DNA of 64,000 bases from Propionivibrio dicarboxylicus (GTDB taxonomy: Bacteria; Pseudomonadota; Gammaproteobacteria; Burkholderiales; Rhodocyclaceae). Below are positions 10,058 through 17,947 of the stretch, one piece after another (position 1 is the first letter of the stretch; every line of letters starts with the position of its first letter). The stretch is from the NCBI RefSeq assembly GCF_900099695.1, contig NZ_FNCY01000007.1, positions 124,001 to 188,000 on the forward strand, given 5' to 3'. The notes beneath the pieces are model-generated. The model ran no database searches. It saw nothing but the letters and a program-made list of their open reading frames with translations, and was not told the DNA's origin. The translations under genes and the position numbers were made by a program.

Positions 10058-12268
10058 TCAGTTCTCGCGCAGCAGCGTCAGCTCCTGGTCTGAATGACGC
10101 AGGCGTAAGGCCAGTGTGCGCGCCAGCTGGGAGATGAGCAGGAGCGCGATGCGTTTGTGCTCCTCGGCGAGGACGTCGAACTTCTCCATGCTGAGCACAT
10201 AGAGTTCGGCATCGGCGGAGACGACGGCGCTATTGCCGCGCGGCCGGTGATCGAGGAAGGCGAGGCCGCCGAAGAACTCGCCGCGCCCGTAGGTGGCGAT
10301 GTGATGCAACTGCACGTCGGTGCCGACACGCCCCATGATCCTGACCTCGCCGCTGCGCACCAGATAGAGATTGCAATCCATATCGCCGACGTCATAGACG
10401 ACGTCGCCGGTCTTGCACGAGCGCGCTTCGAGACAGGTCGCGAGATCGATCAAGGTATCCGGCTTGCTGCCCTTGAACAGGCCGATCTCGTGAAGTTCCA
10501 GGGGCGGCAGCGTCGCGTCGGCCTTGCCGACGTCGCCGAGGATGCGCTCCTCGACCCACTCGATCGCCGCTTCGAGCGAGGGCATGAACAGCACTTTCTC
10601 GCCATCCGGTACCAGTCCGGCAAGTTCGAGGAATTCGCGCAGATTGCGGCCGTTCGGCAACATCTCGCGCACGCTCGACAGGATCAGCGGCACTTTGCGT
10701 TCGGACAGGATGTCGCGCACCAGACTCAGCATGTGCGCCGCGGTCAGATCGACCGATTGCACGCGCTGCAGGTCGAGGATCAGGTAATGCGTCGTCGACA
10801 GCTCCGGCTCCAGGCGCAGATAGAGCTGGTGCGTCGTGCCGAAGAACAGGCTGCCCTGCAGCTCGAAGATGACGGCGGTATCGCCGAACTGTTCGAGGCG
10901 CTGCATCTCGGCGTCGGGGCGGTACCAGGTCGAGGAGCGCTGGCCGACGACGCTCTTGCGACGGACGACGTTGCCGCCGACCTGTTCGCGCAGGAAGAGG
11001 ATGATCGACAGCACGACGCCGACCGCCGACGCGGCGATCAGGCCGATGAACAAGGCCGAGGCGACGACCGCCAGCACCACCGAGAAGTCGAGTACGGTCG
11101 AACGCGATTCGAGGAAGCGCAAGGGATCGGTATCGATCATGCGCATGCCGACGACGAGCAGCACGCCGGCCAGTGCGGCGATCGGAATCCAGGCGACGAA
11201 GGCGCCGAGCACGAGGCCGACGACCGCCACGGTGACGCCCTCGACGATGCCGGACATCCGCGTTTGCGCCCCGCTGGAGAGGTTGACGAGGGTCGCGCCC
11301 ATGGTGCCGGCGCCCGGCATGCCGCCGATCGTCGAGGCCACCGCGTTGGCGAAGCCCTGCGCCGCCAGTTCGCGGTTCGGTTCATGGCGCGTCCGCGTCA
11401 TCTGGTCGAGGATGACGCAGGTCTTGAGCGTGTCGATCGAGAGCAGCGCCGCCAGCGTGATGGCGCTGCCGATCAGTCCGCCTACCTGCGACAGGCGCAT
11501 CTCGCCGATGTCATTCCAGCGGTTGGTGATGAGATCGATGTAGCCGGCGCCGTTGGCACCGAGTTCACCGACGACGAGTTCATTGCCCTCGAGCACGCGC
11601 ATCGACGGATCGAGCGCGGCGAGGCTGCCATAGGTGACCGCCCCGGCGACGATGCCGATGATCGTGCCGGGCACCGTCTTGACGAAACGCCGCGAGAGCA
11701 GCATCGCGGCGGCCGTCACACCACCGATCGCGAGTCCGCGCAGGTCCCACAATTCCGGCTTGATCAGCGCCTGGTACCACAAGGTGCCTTCGGGCGCGCC
11801 GGCGAATTTCGGCAACTGACTGCCGATGATGATCAGGCCGACGCCGCTCAGGTAGCCGCTGACGACCGGATACGGGATGTACTTGATCAGCCCGCCGATG
11901 CCGACGAAGCCGATCAGCATCTGGATGAGCCCGGTGAGAATGCCGAGTACGGTCATCAGCAAGACGATGGTGACCGGTGTCGTGCCCTGACCAACGAGTT
12001 GGATGGCGAACGCGGAAAGCACTGCCGCCGCCGGCGCGCAGGGCGCCGAGATCAGCCGGTCGGTGCCGCCGAAAACCGGCGCCAGCAGGCCGAGCGCGGT
12101 CGCGCCGAGGATGCCGGCGAGCGCCCCGAAAGCGGCATAGTGCGGATTGATCGCCGCATAGACGGTGACACCGAAGGCGACCGACGCCGGCAATGCAACC
12201 AGCATCGCCGCGAAGCCGCCCCAGAAGTCGCCCGAATGACGCATCCATGTTCCGGAAAATTCGCGCAT
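10058..12268 (-). CDS. SulP-family anion transporter with STAS and cyclic-nucleotide-binding domains
   Basis: This is an inner-membrane SLC26/SulP carrier, likely for sulfate, bicarbonate or another anion. Residues of about 10-410 hold many hydrophobic segments typical of the family. A STAS domain follows (about 435-560), and then a cyclic-nucleotide-binding domain with its GEFFGGLAFLDHRPR phosphate-binding cassette (about 610-725). The added CNB domain suggests that transport is gated by a nucleotide or that the domain is structural; this is inference. The ATG at 12268 has AGGGGAG upstream, so the longer open frame to 12367 is not used. It is the last gene of the minus-strand series that begins with glpD, 22 bases after the Na/Pi gene. 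Confidence 0.88.
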   Translation of the reverse strand: MREFSGTWMRHSGDFWGGFAAMLVALPASVAFGVTVYAAINPHYAAFGALAGILGATALGLLAPVFGGTDRLISAPCAPAAAVLSAFAIQLVGQGTTPVTIVLLMTVLGILTGLIQMLIGFVGIGGLIKYIPYPVVSGYLSGVGLIIIGSQLPKFAGAPEGTLWYQALIKPELWDLRGLAIGGVTAAAMLLSRRFVKTVPGTIIGIVAGAVTYGSLAALDPSMRVLEGNELVVGELGANGAGYIDLITNRWNDIGEMRLSQVGGLIGSAITLAALLSIDTLKTCVILDQMTRTRHEPNRELAAQGFANAVASTIGGMPGAGTMGATLVNLSSGAQTRMSGIVEGVTVAVVGLVLGAFVAWIPIAALAGVLLVVGMRMIDTDPLRFLESRSTVLDFSVVLAVVASALFIGLIAASAVGVVLSIILFLREQVGGNVVRRKSVVGQRSSTWYRPDAEMQRLEQFGDTAVIFELQGSLFFGTTHQLYLRLEPELSTTHYLILDLQRVQSVDLTAAHMLSLVRDILSERKVPLILSSVREMLPNGRNLREFLELAGLVPDGEKVLFMPSLEAAIEWVEERILGDVGKADATLPPLELHEIGLFKGSKPDTLIDLATCLEARSCKTGDVVYDVGDMDCNLYLVRSGEVRIMGRVGTDVQLHHIATYGRGEFFGGLAFLDHRPRGNSAVVSADAELYVLSMEKFDVLAEEHKRIALLLISQLARTLALRLRHSDQELTLLREN

Positions 12269-12290
12269 GACGCTCCCCTGGAAGTCGTGA

Positions 12291-13979
12291 TTATTCTGGA
12301 TTTGTTGCCAGTTTTTCTTCCTCGGTACGCCCGGGCGAATCGCTCTCGGGCAATACATCATAGCCAATGCTCGAAATCTGCGTGCTGATCCAGCGCAGGT
12401 CCGAAATCAGGTCGAGATGCGCCGAACTGCTGCTCATCGCATCGGAATGGCCCTGGCTCAGGCGGCCGATATGACGCCGCGAACTGTCATGGCACATGCC
12501 TTTCATGTCGCGCTTGCGCTGCACCAGCAGGTTCGCCGTATCCGGATGCCAGGCCATGATCACCTCGGCCGAAAGTTGTGTCGTTCCAATGAGAAAGCGG
12601 AACAGGCGCTCAAGTTCCGTCTTGCCCTCGTCGGAAAACTGCTTGCCCGATTTTTTCATCGACTCGGGAATGCGCAGCATCGTCTTGCAAATGACATCGC
12701 CGGCATTTTCCAGGTTGGCCGTGTAGCGCAAGAGCGCGGTGACGCGGCGCTGCTCGGTTTCGTCGAGCCCCTTGCGCGTCAACGCGACAGCATAGGCGCG
12801 CACCGCCTTGAACAGCGTGTTGACCTTCTCCTCCATGCGCAGGATGTCCTCGGCGCGCTCGTGCTTGCCGGCGATCAGCATGTCGAGCGCCGCTTCGAGC
12901 ATGTTCTGGATCGTGCCGAGGATGCGCAGGATCTCGCGCGTCAAAGCCAGCACCGGGAAGGCTGCCACATCGCCGCAGTCCTCGCCGGCGTTCGGGATGT
13001 ACCGGGGCCCGATCGTGCTGACCGGCTTGTCGGCAGTGATGAAAAATCGCTCCATGAAGCGCGCCAGCGCATCGACGCGCCACGAGAAAACGGCGATCAG
13101 CATCAGGTTGAAGAGGATGTGCAGCACCACCACGCGGAAGCCGGCAAGTCCCGGCAATACGGCGTAGAGCCGGTCGATCAGGTGCAGCGCGACGAAGCAG
13201 GCGAAAACGCCGGCGAGCTTGATGATGGCATGGCCGACGACGATCCGCCGTGACGGCGCCGCCTGGTTCATGCTCATGACGATCGGCGGGATGGCGTTGC
13301 CGACGTTGATACCGAGGATCGCCGCGACGATCAGCGCCGCATTGTCGGTGATCCCCGCCTGTACCAGCGAGGCCCAGAACAGCAGGATGGCGATCGACGA
13401 ATGCGCCAGCCAGGTCAGCAGCGCGAACAGCAGCAGCGCGATCAGCAACTCGTCGCCAAGCGAGGAAACGACGATGCGCACCAACTCGCTGTTGGCCAGC
13501 GCCGATGACACCTGACTCATGAAGGTCAGGGCGATCAGCACCATGGCGATGCCGAGCAGGATGCGGCCGTACTGCTTGGCCGGCGAATCGCTTTCGGCAT
13601 AGATCGAATGCAGCAGGTAGCCGACGAACATCAGCACAGGCCACATCGCCTTGAGATTCAGGGTCAGGAGCGCGGCGACGACGGCACTGCCGGCATCGGC
13701 ACCGAGCATCAGCACCAGCCCGTCGGCGACCGGGATGACGCCAAGCGCGGCCAGGGTCGAGGAAAACACGGCGACGGCGATCGAACTCTGCAAGATCGTC
13801 GCCGACCCGGCGCCGGCCAGCAGGGCGACGAGCCGGTTCTTCAGCGTGCGCGGCAGGATCTCGCGGATTTCGGCACCGTAGGCGCGCATGACGCCGGTAC
13901 GCGCCATGCGCACGCCCCAGAGCATCAGCGTCGCAGCGCCGAGGATCATCGTCAGCTCATAGGTGCCCGATTCAACCAT
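12291..13979 (-). CDS. Na/Pi cotransporter family protein with PhoU-like tail
   Basis: This is an inner-membrane sodium-phosphate transporter of the NptA/YjbB type, about 562 residues. It has the two family repeats with GAGSATILQSS near the N-terminus and NVGNAIPPIV in the second half. A soluble helical PhoU-like C-terminal domain runs from about residue 350. Bacterial YjbB-type members export phosphate when it is in excess. The start at 13979 follows AGAGG by about 10 bases, and the frame upstream to 14102 overlaps the phosphatase gene. It lies 13 bases after that gene. A HAD phosphatase beside a phosphate carrier suggests that phosphate released inside the cell is moved out; this is inference. 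Confidence 0.88.
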   Translation of the reverse strand: MVESGTYELTMILGAATLMLWGVRMARTGVMRAYGAEIREILPRTLKNRLVALLAGAGSATILQSSIAVAVFSSTLAALGVIPVADGLVLMLGADAGSAVVAALLTLNLKAMWPVLMFVGYLLHSIYAESDSPAKQYGRILLGIAMVLIALTFMSQVSSALANSELVRIVVSSLGDELLIALLLFALLTWLAHSSIAILLFWASLVQAGITDNAALIVAAILGINVGNAIPPIVMSMNQAAPSRRIVVGHAIIKLAGVFACFVALHLIDRLYAVLPGLAGFRVVVLHILFNLMLIAVFSWRVDALARFMERFFITADKPVSTIGPRYIPNAGEDCGDVAAFPVLALTREILRILGTIQNMLEAALDMLIAGKHERAEDILRMEEKVNTLFKAVRAYAVALTRKGLDETEQRRVTALLRYTANLENAGDVICKTMLRIPESMKKSGKQFSDEGKTELERLFRFLIGTTQLSAEVIMAWHPDTANLLVQRKRDMKGMCHDSSRRHIGRLSQGHSDAMSSSSAHLDLISDLRWISTQISSIGYDVLPESDSPGRTEEEKLATNPE

Positions 13980-13992
13980 GGACGACCGACCT

Positions 13993-14763
13993 CTAAAGAT
14001 TGCCCAGGTGGTCGACGACCAGCGTCGGCTGCCTTTCCAGGCCCGGCAGATCCTCGCGCTTCGCTTCGCCCGAGAGCACCAGAATGAAATCGATGCCGGC
14101 ATTCTCGGCCAGCACCTTGTCGGTCATCAGCCGGTCGCCGACCATGACCATGTCTTCCTGCCGGAAGCGCTTGAGCAACGGCGACAGGACGATGGTATTG
14201 GGCTTGCCGAAGACAAGTTCGGGCAGGCGGCCGGTCGCCGCCTCGTAGAGTTTGACGAAGCTGCCGGTATCGGGCAGCGGTCCCTGCGCCGACGGACAGA
14301 CGAGGTCGGGGTGCGTGGACAGGAAGCGCACGTCGGGCCGTTGCAGCAGGAGGCACGAAGTCGCGAGTTTTTCGTAGGTCAGTTCGGTGTCATAGCCAAG
14401 GACAACGGCCTGACAGCTGGCATCGGCGGTGAAGACGAGTCCCGGCACGCGCTGGCGCAGATAGGCCTGGAAGCTCGTGTTGCCAACGGGATAAATCCGG
14501 GTCAGCCCGTGCTCGATCAGGTAATCGGCGAGCGGCAGCAGCGGCGACAGGATGCGCTCGACCGGCACCTCGGCAAGACCGACGCTGGCGAGCTTCTTCG
14601 TGTAATCGGAAAGATTCTTCGAGGTGTTGTTGGTAAGGAAGAAGATCTCCTTCTTCCCCCAATTGCGCCGGATGTAGTCGATGGTGCCCAGGATGGGAAC
14701 GTCACCGAGGTAGACGGTCCCATCCAGGTCAAAGACGACGCATGTTTTGCGGTCGAGATCCAC
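13993..14763 (-). CDS. HAD-IIA family phosphatase (NagD / glycerol-phosphate phosphatase type)
   Basis: This is a cytoplasmic phosphatase of 256 residues. Motif I is VFDLDGTVY, with the nucleophile and acid Asp near residues 11 and 13. Motif II lies in FLTNNTSKN, and motif IV in VMVGDRLMTD near residue 205. The cap domain is of the C2a type found in NagD, AraL, phosphoglycolate and glycerol-3-phosphate phosphatases. The substrate cannot be read from sequence. The start is a GTG directly after the dctM stop codon, so translation is probably coupled. Its position between a TRAP transporter and a phosphate carrier points to dephosphorylation of an imported or derived organophosphate. Confidence 0.88.
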   Translation of the reverse strand: MDLDRKTCVVFDLDGTVYLGDVPILGTIDYIRRNWGKKEIFFLTNNTSKNLSDYTKKLASVGLAEVPVERILSPLLPLADYLIEHGLTRIYPVGNTSFQAYLRQRVPGLVFTADASCQAVVLGYDTELTYEKLATSCLLLQRPDVRFLSTHPDLVCPSAQGPLPDTGSFVKLYEAATGRLPELVFGKPNTIVLSPLLKRFRQEDMVMVGDRLMTDKVLAENAGIDFILVLSGEAKREDLPGLERQPTLVVDHLGNL

Positions 14764-16041
14764 TTACATCAACCACTTGAGCGGCACGAGCGAGAGCTTC
14801 GGGAAGAGCAGCAGCAGGAACAGCACTGCGATTTCCATCAGCAGGAAGGGCGCCAGCTTGCGCACCAGATGCCCCATCGAAATCCCGGCCGAACCGCAGA
14901 CGACGAACAGCACCGTGCCGACCGGCGGCGTGATGACGCCGATACCGACGTTAAGCACGAAGAGCAGGCCGAAGAAGTACGGATCGATACCCGCGGCATT
15001 GGTGAGCGGATAGAACACCGGCGCGAACAGCAGGATGTTCGGCGTCAGGTCCATGACGCAGCCGGCGGCGAACAGGAAGATCATGATCGCGATCAGGAGC
15101 AGCGTCGGCGTCGGCACCAGCGGCTCGAAGAAGGCCTTCATCTGGTCGGGGATCTGCGCCGCGGTGATGAACCAGCCGACCGCCGTGGCCGCACCGACGA
15201 TCAGCATGACCACCGCCGTGCTGCGTGCGGCCGTCGCGCTGACGCGCAGCAGGTCGCGCAGCGACAGTTCGCGGTAGTACATCGTCGTTACAGCGATCGC
15301 ATAAACCGCAGCGAAGGCACCACCCTCGGTCGGCGTAAACACGCCGCCGCGGATACCACCGAGCAGCAAGACCGGCAGCATGAAGGCCGGCGTCGCTTCC
15401 TTGAGGATGTTGATCGCTTGTTCGCGCGTGAAGACGATCGTCTCGGTGTAGCCGTCGATCCGCACGATGAAGAACCACATGAGCAAAAGGAAGAAACCGA
15501 TGATCAGGCCCGGTACCAGACCGATCATGAAGAGCTTGGTGATCGACAGCTCCATCGTCGCGCCGAGCAGGATGAAGTTCGCCGACGGCGGGATGATCGG
15601 ACCGAGGATCGCCCCGGCGGAAATGATGCCGCCGGCACGCCCCTTGTCATACCCCGCATCCTTCATCATCGGGTAGAGGATGCCCATCAGCGCTGCCGCT
15701 TCGCCGACCGAACTGCCCATCAGGCCGGCGAAGATGACCGCCGCAATGATCGTCGCGTAACCGAGGCCGCCCTTGACGCGACCGATCATCAGTTGCGCGA
15801 GCAGGATGACGCGCTTCGACAGACCGCCGCGCGCCATGATCTCACCGGCGAAGACGAAGAACGGGATGGCCATTAGCGGGTAGTTGTTGACACCATCGAC
15901 CATCGCCTGCGGAATGATCATGAAGTCGCCGTCGCCCGAGTAGACCATCAGGACGATCGCCGACAGCACCATCACCAACGCAATCGGAATATTGAGGAAG
16001 AGGAAGAAAAAGAGGCTTCCGAGGAATACGAGTAATTCCAT
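14764..16041 (-). CDS. dctM: TRAP transporter large permease subunit
   Basis: This is the DctM-type 12-helix channel subunit that carries substrate and sodium across the inner membrane. At 425 residues it has the usual length, with repeated hydrophobic segments and the conserved GxxMGSSVGEAAALMGI and GPIIPPS stretches. Its start lies two bases from the dctQ stop, so the two membrane subunits are translated together. The substrate depends on DctP. The HAD phosphatase gene follows with no gap, an unusual extension of a TRAP operon. Confidence 0.95.
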   Translation of the reverse strand: MELLVFLGSLFFFLFLNIPIALVMVLSAIVLMVYSGDGDFMIIPQAMVDGVNNYPLMAIPFFVFAGEIMARGGLSKRVILLAQLMIGRVKGGLGYATIIAAVIFAGLMGSSVGEAAALMGILYPMMKDAGYDKGRAGGIISAGAILGPIIPPSANFILLGATMELSITKLFMIGLVPGLIIGFFLLLMWFFIVRIDGYTETIVFTREQAINILKEATPAFMLPVLLLGGIRGGVFTPTEGGAFAAVYAIAVTTMYYRELSLRDLLRVSATAARSTAVVMLIVGAATAVGWFITAAQIPDQMKAFFEPLVPTPTLLLIAIMIFLFAAGCVMDLTPNILLFAPVFYPLTNAAGIDPYFFGLLFVLNVGIGVITPPVGTVLFVVCGSAGISMGHLVRKLAPFLLMEIAVLFLLLLFPKLSLVPLKWLM

Positions 16042-16043
16042 GA

Positions 16044-16565
16044 TCAGAACTCCTTCGGAATGCGAACGAATTCACACGCGGGCTTCTTCAGCGTGTTCAG
16101 CAACTCACGCCCGCGAATGATGATGACCGCCAGGGCCATGGCTGGCAACGTGCCATTGACAAAGGCCATGTTGAGCCCGGTCGCCACCGTCGCCGTATCG
16201 ATCGTCTGCTCGACCAGTGAAATACCGCCGAGGAACAACAGCACCAGCGCCGCCAGCGCGAACAACTGAGCGACGACATCCACCGCTTTCTTCGTGATGC
16301 CCGTCAGCAAGCTCGTCACCATATCGACGGCGATATGACGGCCGCGATAGAAACCCTCGATCGAACCGAAGAAGGTGATGTAAATGAACAGGATGCGCGC
16401 CCATTCCTCGCTCGGCGCAAAACTCGCCTTGAATATATAGCGCAGCATGGCGTTCCAGAACACCAGGCCGATCATCGACAGAAAAATCACCGCACAGAAC
16501 ACCTGGAAGGCGATTTCCGCCTTGCTTTCGTTTTCCTGTGGTTTCTCCGGCATGAGCTCGCTCAT
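16044..16565 (-). CDS. dctQ: TRAP transporter small permease subunit
   Basis: This is the DctQ-type four-helix membrane subunit that pairs with DctM. At 173 residues it has four hydrophobic segments and the family pattern EEWARILFIYITFFGS. The N-terminal 20 residues are charged and cytoplasmic. It is separated from dctP by 174 bases that hold a strong hairpin, and it abuts dctM. Confidence 0.93.
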   Translation of the reverse strand: MSELMPEKPQENESKAEIAFQVFCAVIFLSMIGLVFWNAMLRYIFKASFAPSEEWARILFIYITFFGSIEGFYRGRHIAVDMVTSLLTGITKKAVDVVAQLFALAALVLLFLGGISLVEQTIDTATVATGLNMAFVNGTLPAMALAVIIIRGRELLNTLKKPACEFVRIPKEF

Positions 16566-16695
16566 CTTGCCGTCCCCTTCTCAAACAATTGACCCCATTT
16601 GGCCGCTGGCGGCGACCGCTCGATTATTTGCGCCACGCCGACCGCCTCCTGCGGCCAACACGCTGCGCCCCCCCAAATTGTCGTCTCGTCCCGCG

Positions 16696-16725
16696 GCACG
16701 GGGCCGTTCGTCGAACGCCCCGTGC
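16696..16725 (-). other. Stem-loop between dctP and dctQ
   Basis: The minus-strand RNA folds as GCACGGGGCGTTCG paired with CGAACGGCCCCGTGC, a 14-pair stem with one bulge and almost no loop. There is no T run after it, so it is not a classic terminator. A hairpin after the receptor gene can protect the upstream mRNA and let DctP be made in excess over the membrane subunits; that role is inference. The remainder of the 174-base gap shows nothing else. Confidence 0.6.
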
Positions 16726-16739
16726 GCAGGTATTGACGA

Positions 16740-17729
16740 TCACTTGTACTGTTTGACGCTTTCGAGAATTTCCTTGGCATTGGGCACGGTGTCGTAGAAC
16801 AGTTTCCACGTACCTTCGCCCGCCTTCTTCAGCGCAGCCTTGAATTCCGGCGACGGGTTGGTGATCTTGCCACCGCCCTTGTTGATCTCGTCGATCGCCT
16901 TCTTCTCGTTGTCAGCCGCCATCTTCCAGATATCCTCGGCCGAACGCTTGGCGGCGTCATCGAACACCTTGCGGTCTTCCGGCGGCAGCTTGTTGTAGAA
17001 GTCGTTATTGATATAGAGCGAGTGGATCACCAGGATGTGACCCGACAGCGTGATGTTCGGCGCGATCTCGTACATCTTCAGCGCGACGATATCGGAGAAG
17101 GGGCTGTCGCCACCGTCGATCGTGCCCTGGTCGAGCGCCGCCGGCACTTCGGCGAACGGCATCGGCTGGCCGCTCTGGCCGAGCTGCTTGGCGAACTCGA
17201 CATACAGCGGAATGTTAGGCACGCGCATGCGCAGGCCCTTGAGGTCATTCACGTTATTCACCGGTTTCTTGGTATAGAAATGACGGAAACCGAGCGGGAA
17301 AGCGTTCATCATCGTCAGGCCCGATTTTTCGGCGAAGCCTTTACTGATCAGCTTGAAGGTCTCGCCGTTCATCGCCTTGTGGGCATGATCGAGACTGTCA
17401 TACAGCATCGGCGTTTCCAGCATGGCCATGGCAGGGAAAATCGAGCCGGTCTGCGTGCCGGTGGCGCACATCTGGATGATGCCCTTGCGCGTCTGCGCGA
17501 TGTAGGCATCCTCCTTACCGAGTTGGCTGTTCGGGAACACGCGGACGTCGTACTTGCCCTTGGTTCCTTCCATGACGTATTTGGCGAACAGCTTCATGCC
17601 AACGGTTTCCGGCTCGCCATCCGGCTTCATGCCGGCGATTTTGACGATGATCTTGTCGGCAGCGAACGCGGGGGCCAAGGAGCCGCCCAGCAATGCCAAC
17701 AGGGAAAGAAGAAGAATCCTGCGTTTCAT
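16740..17729 (-). CDS. dctP: TRAP transporter solute-binding protein
   Basis: This is the periplasmic receptor of the DctPQM system. The ATG at 17729 has GGAGGG upstream and starts a signal peptide of about 22 residues ending AFA, which gives a protein of about 329 residues. The longer open frame to 17855 is not supported. The ligand-binding stretch LRMRVPNIPLYVE contains the Arg that in this family pairs with a carboxylate of the substrate, and FAEVPAALDQGTIDG is the usual neighbour motif. The ligand is not known. The gene follows glpD in the same direction after a 218-base gap in which I see no clear terminator. Confidence 0.93.
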   Translation of the reverse strand: MKRRILLLSLLALLGGSLAPAFAADKIIVKIAGMKPDGEPETVGMKLFAKYVMEGTKGKYDVRVFPNSQLGKEDAYIAQTRKGIIQMCATGTQTGSIFPAMAMLETPMLYDSLDHAHKAMNGETFKLISKGFAEKSGLTMMNAFPLGFRHFYTKKPVNNVNDLKGLRMRVPNIPLYVEFAKQLGQSGQPMPFAEVPAALDQGTIDGGDSPFSDIVALKMYEIAPNITLSGHILVIHSLYINNDFYNKLPPEDRKVFDDAAKRSAEDIWKMAADNEKKAIDEINKGGGKITNPSPEFKAALKKAGEGTWKLFYDTVPNAKEILESVKQYK

Positions 17730-17947
17730 AAACCCTCCGTCATTAATAGATTTTCCGCGTTGCCACACCCGAATGCCCGTCGCCGGCGAGTCCGGCGGCG
17801 AACCTGTCACAAACCCCACTCCTGCCTTCGCGCAACGCACATTAAAGCGCGTCAATCATACTCTCGGTCTTTGGCGAATAATGAAAATCGCCCAGCATTT
17901 TTTTCGCTTTCGCTCATTGACCGAGGCGCGTATCCGAAATGACGCAA

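Noticed and set aside
10157-12388. Plus-strand open frame of 743 codons opposite the SulP gene
   Set aside because: It is a shadow of the SulP coding strand; the composition is Asp/Arg/His-rich with no ribosome site.
13963-15876. Plus-strand open frame of 637 codons opposite the phosphatase and dctM genes
   Set aside because: It spans two real minus-strand genes and the boundary between them, and has low-complexity charged composition.
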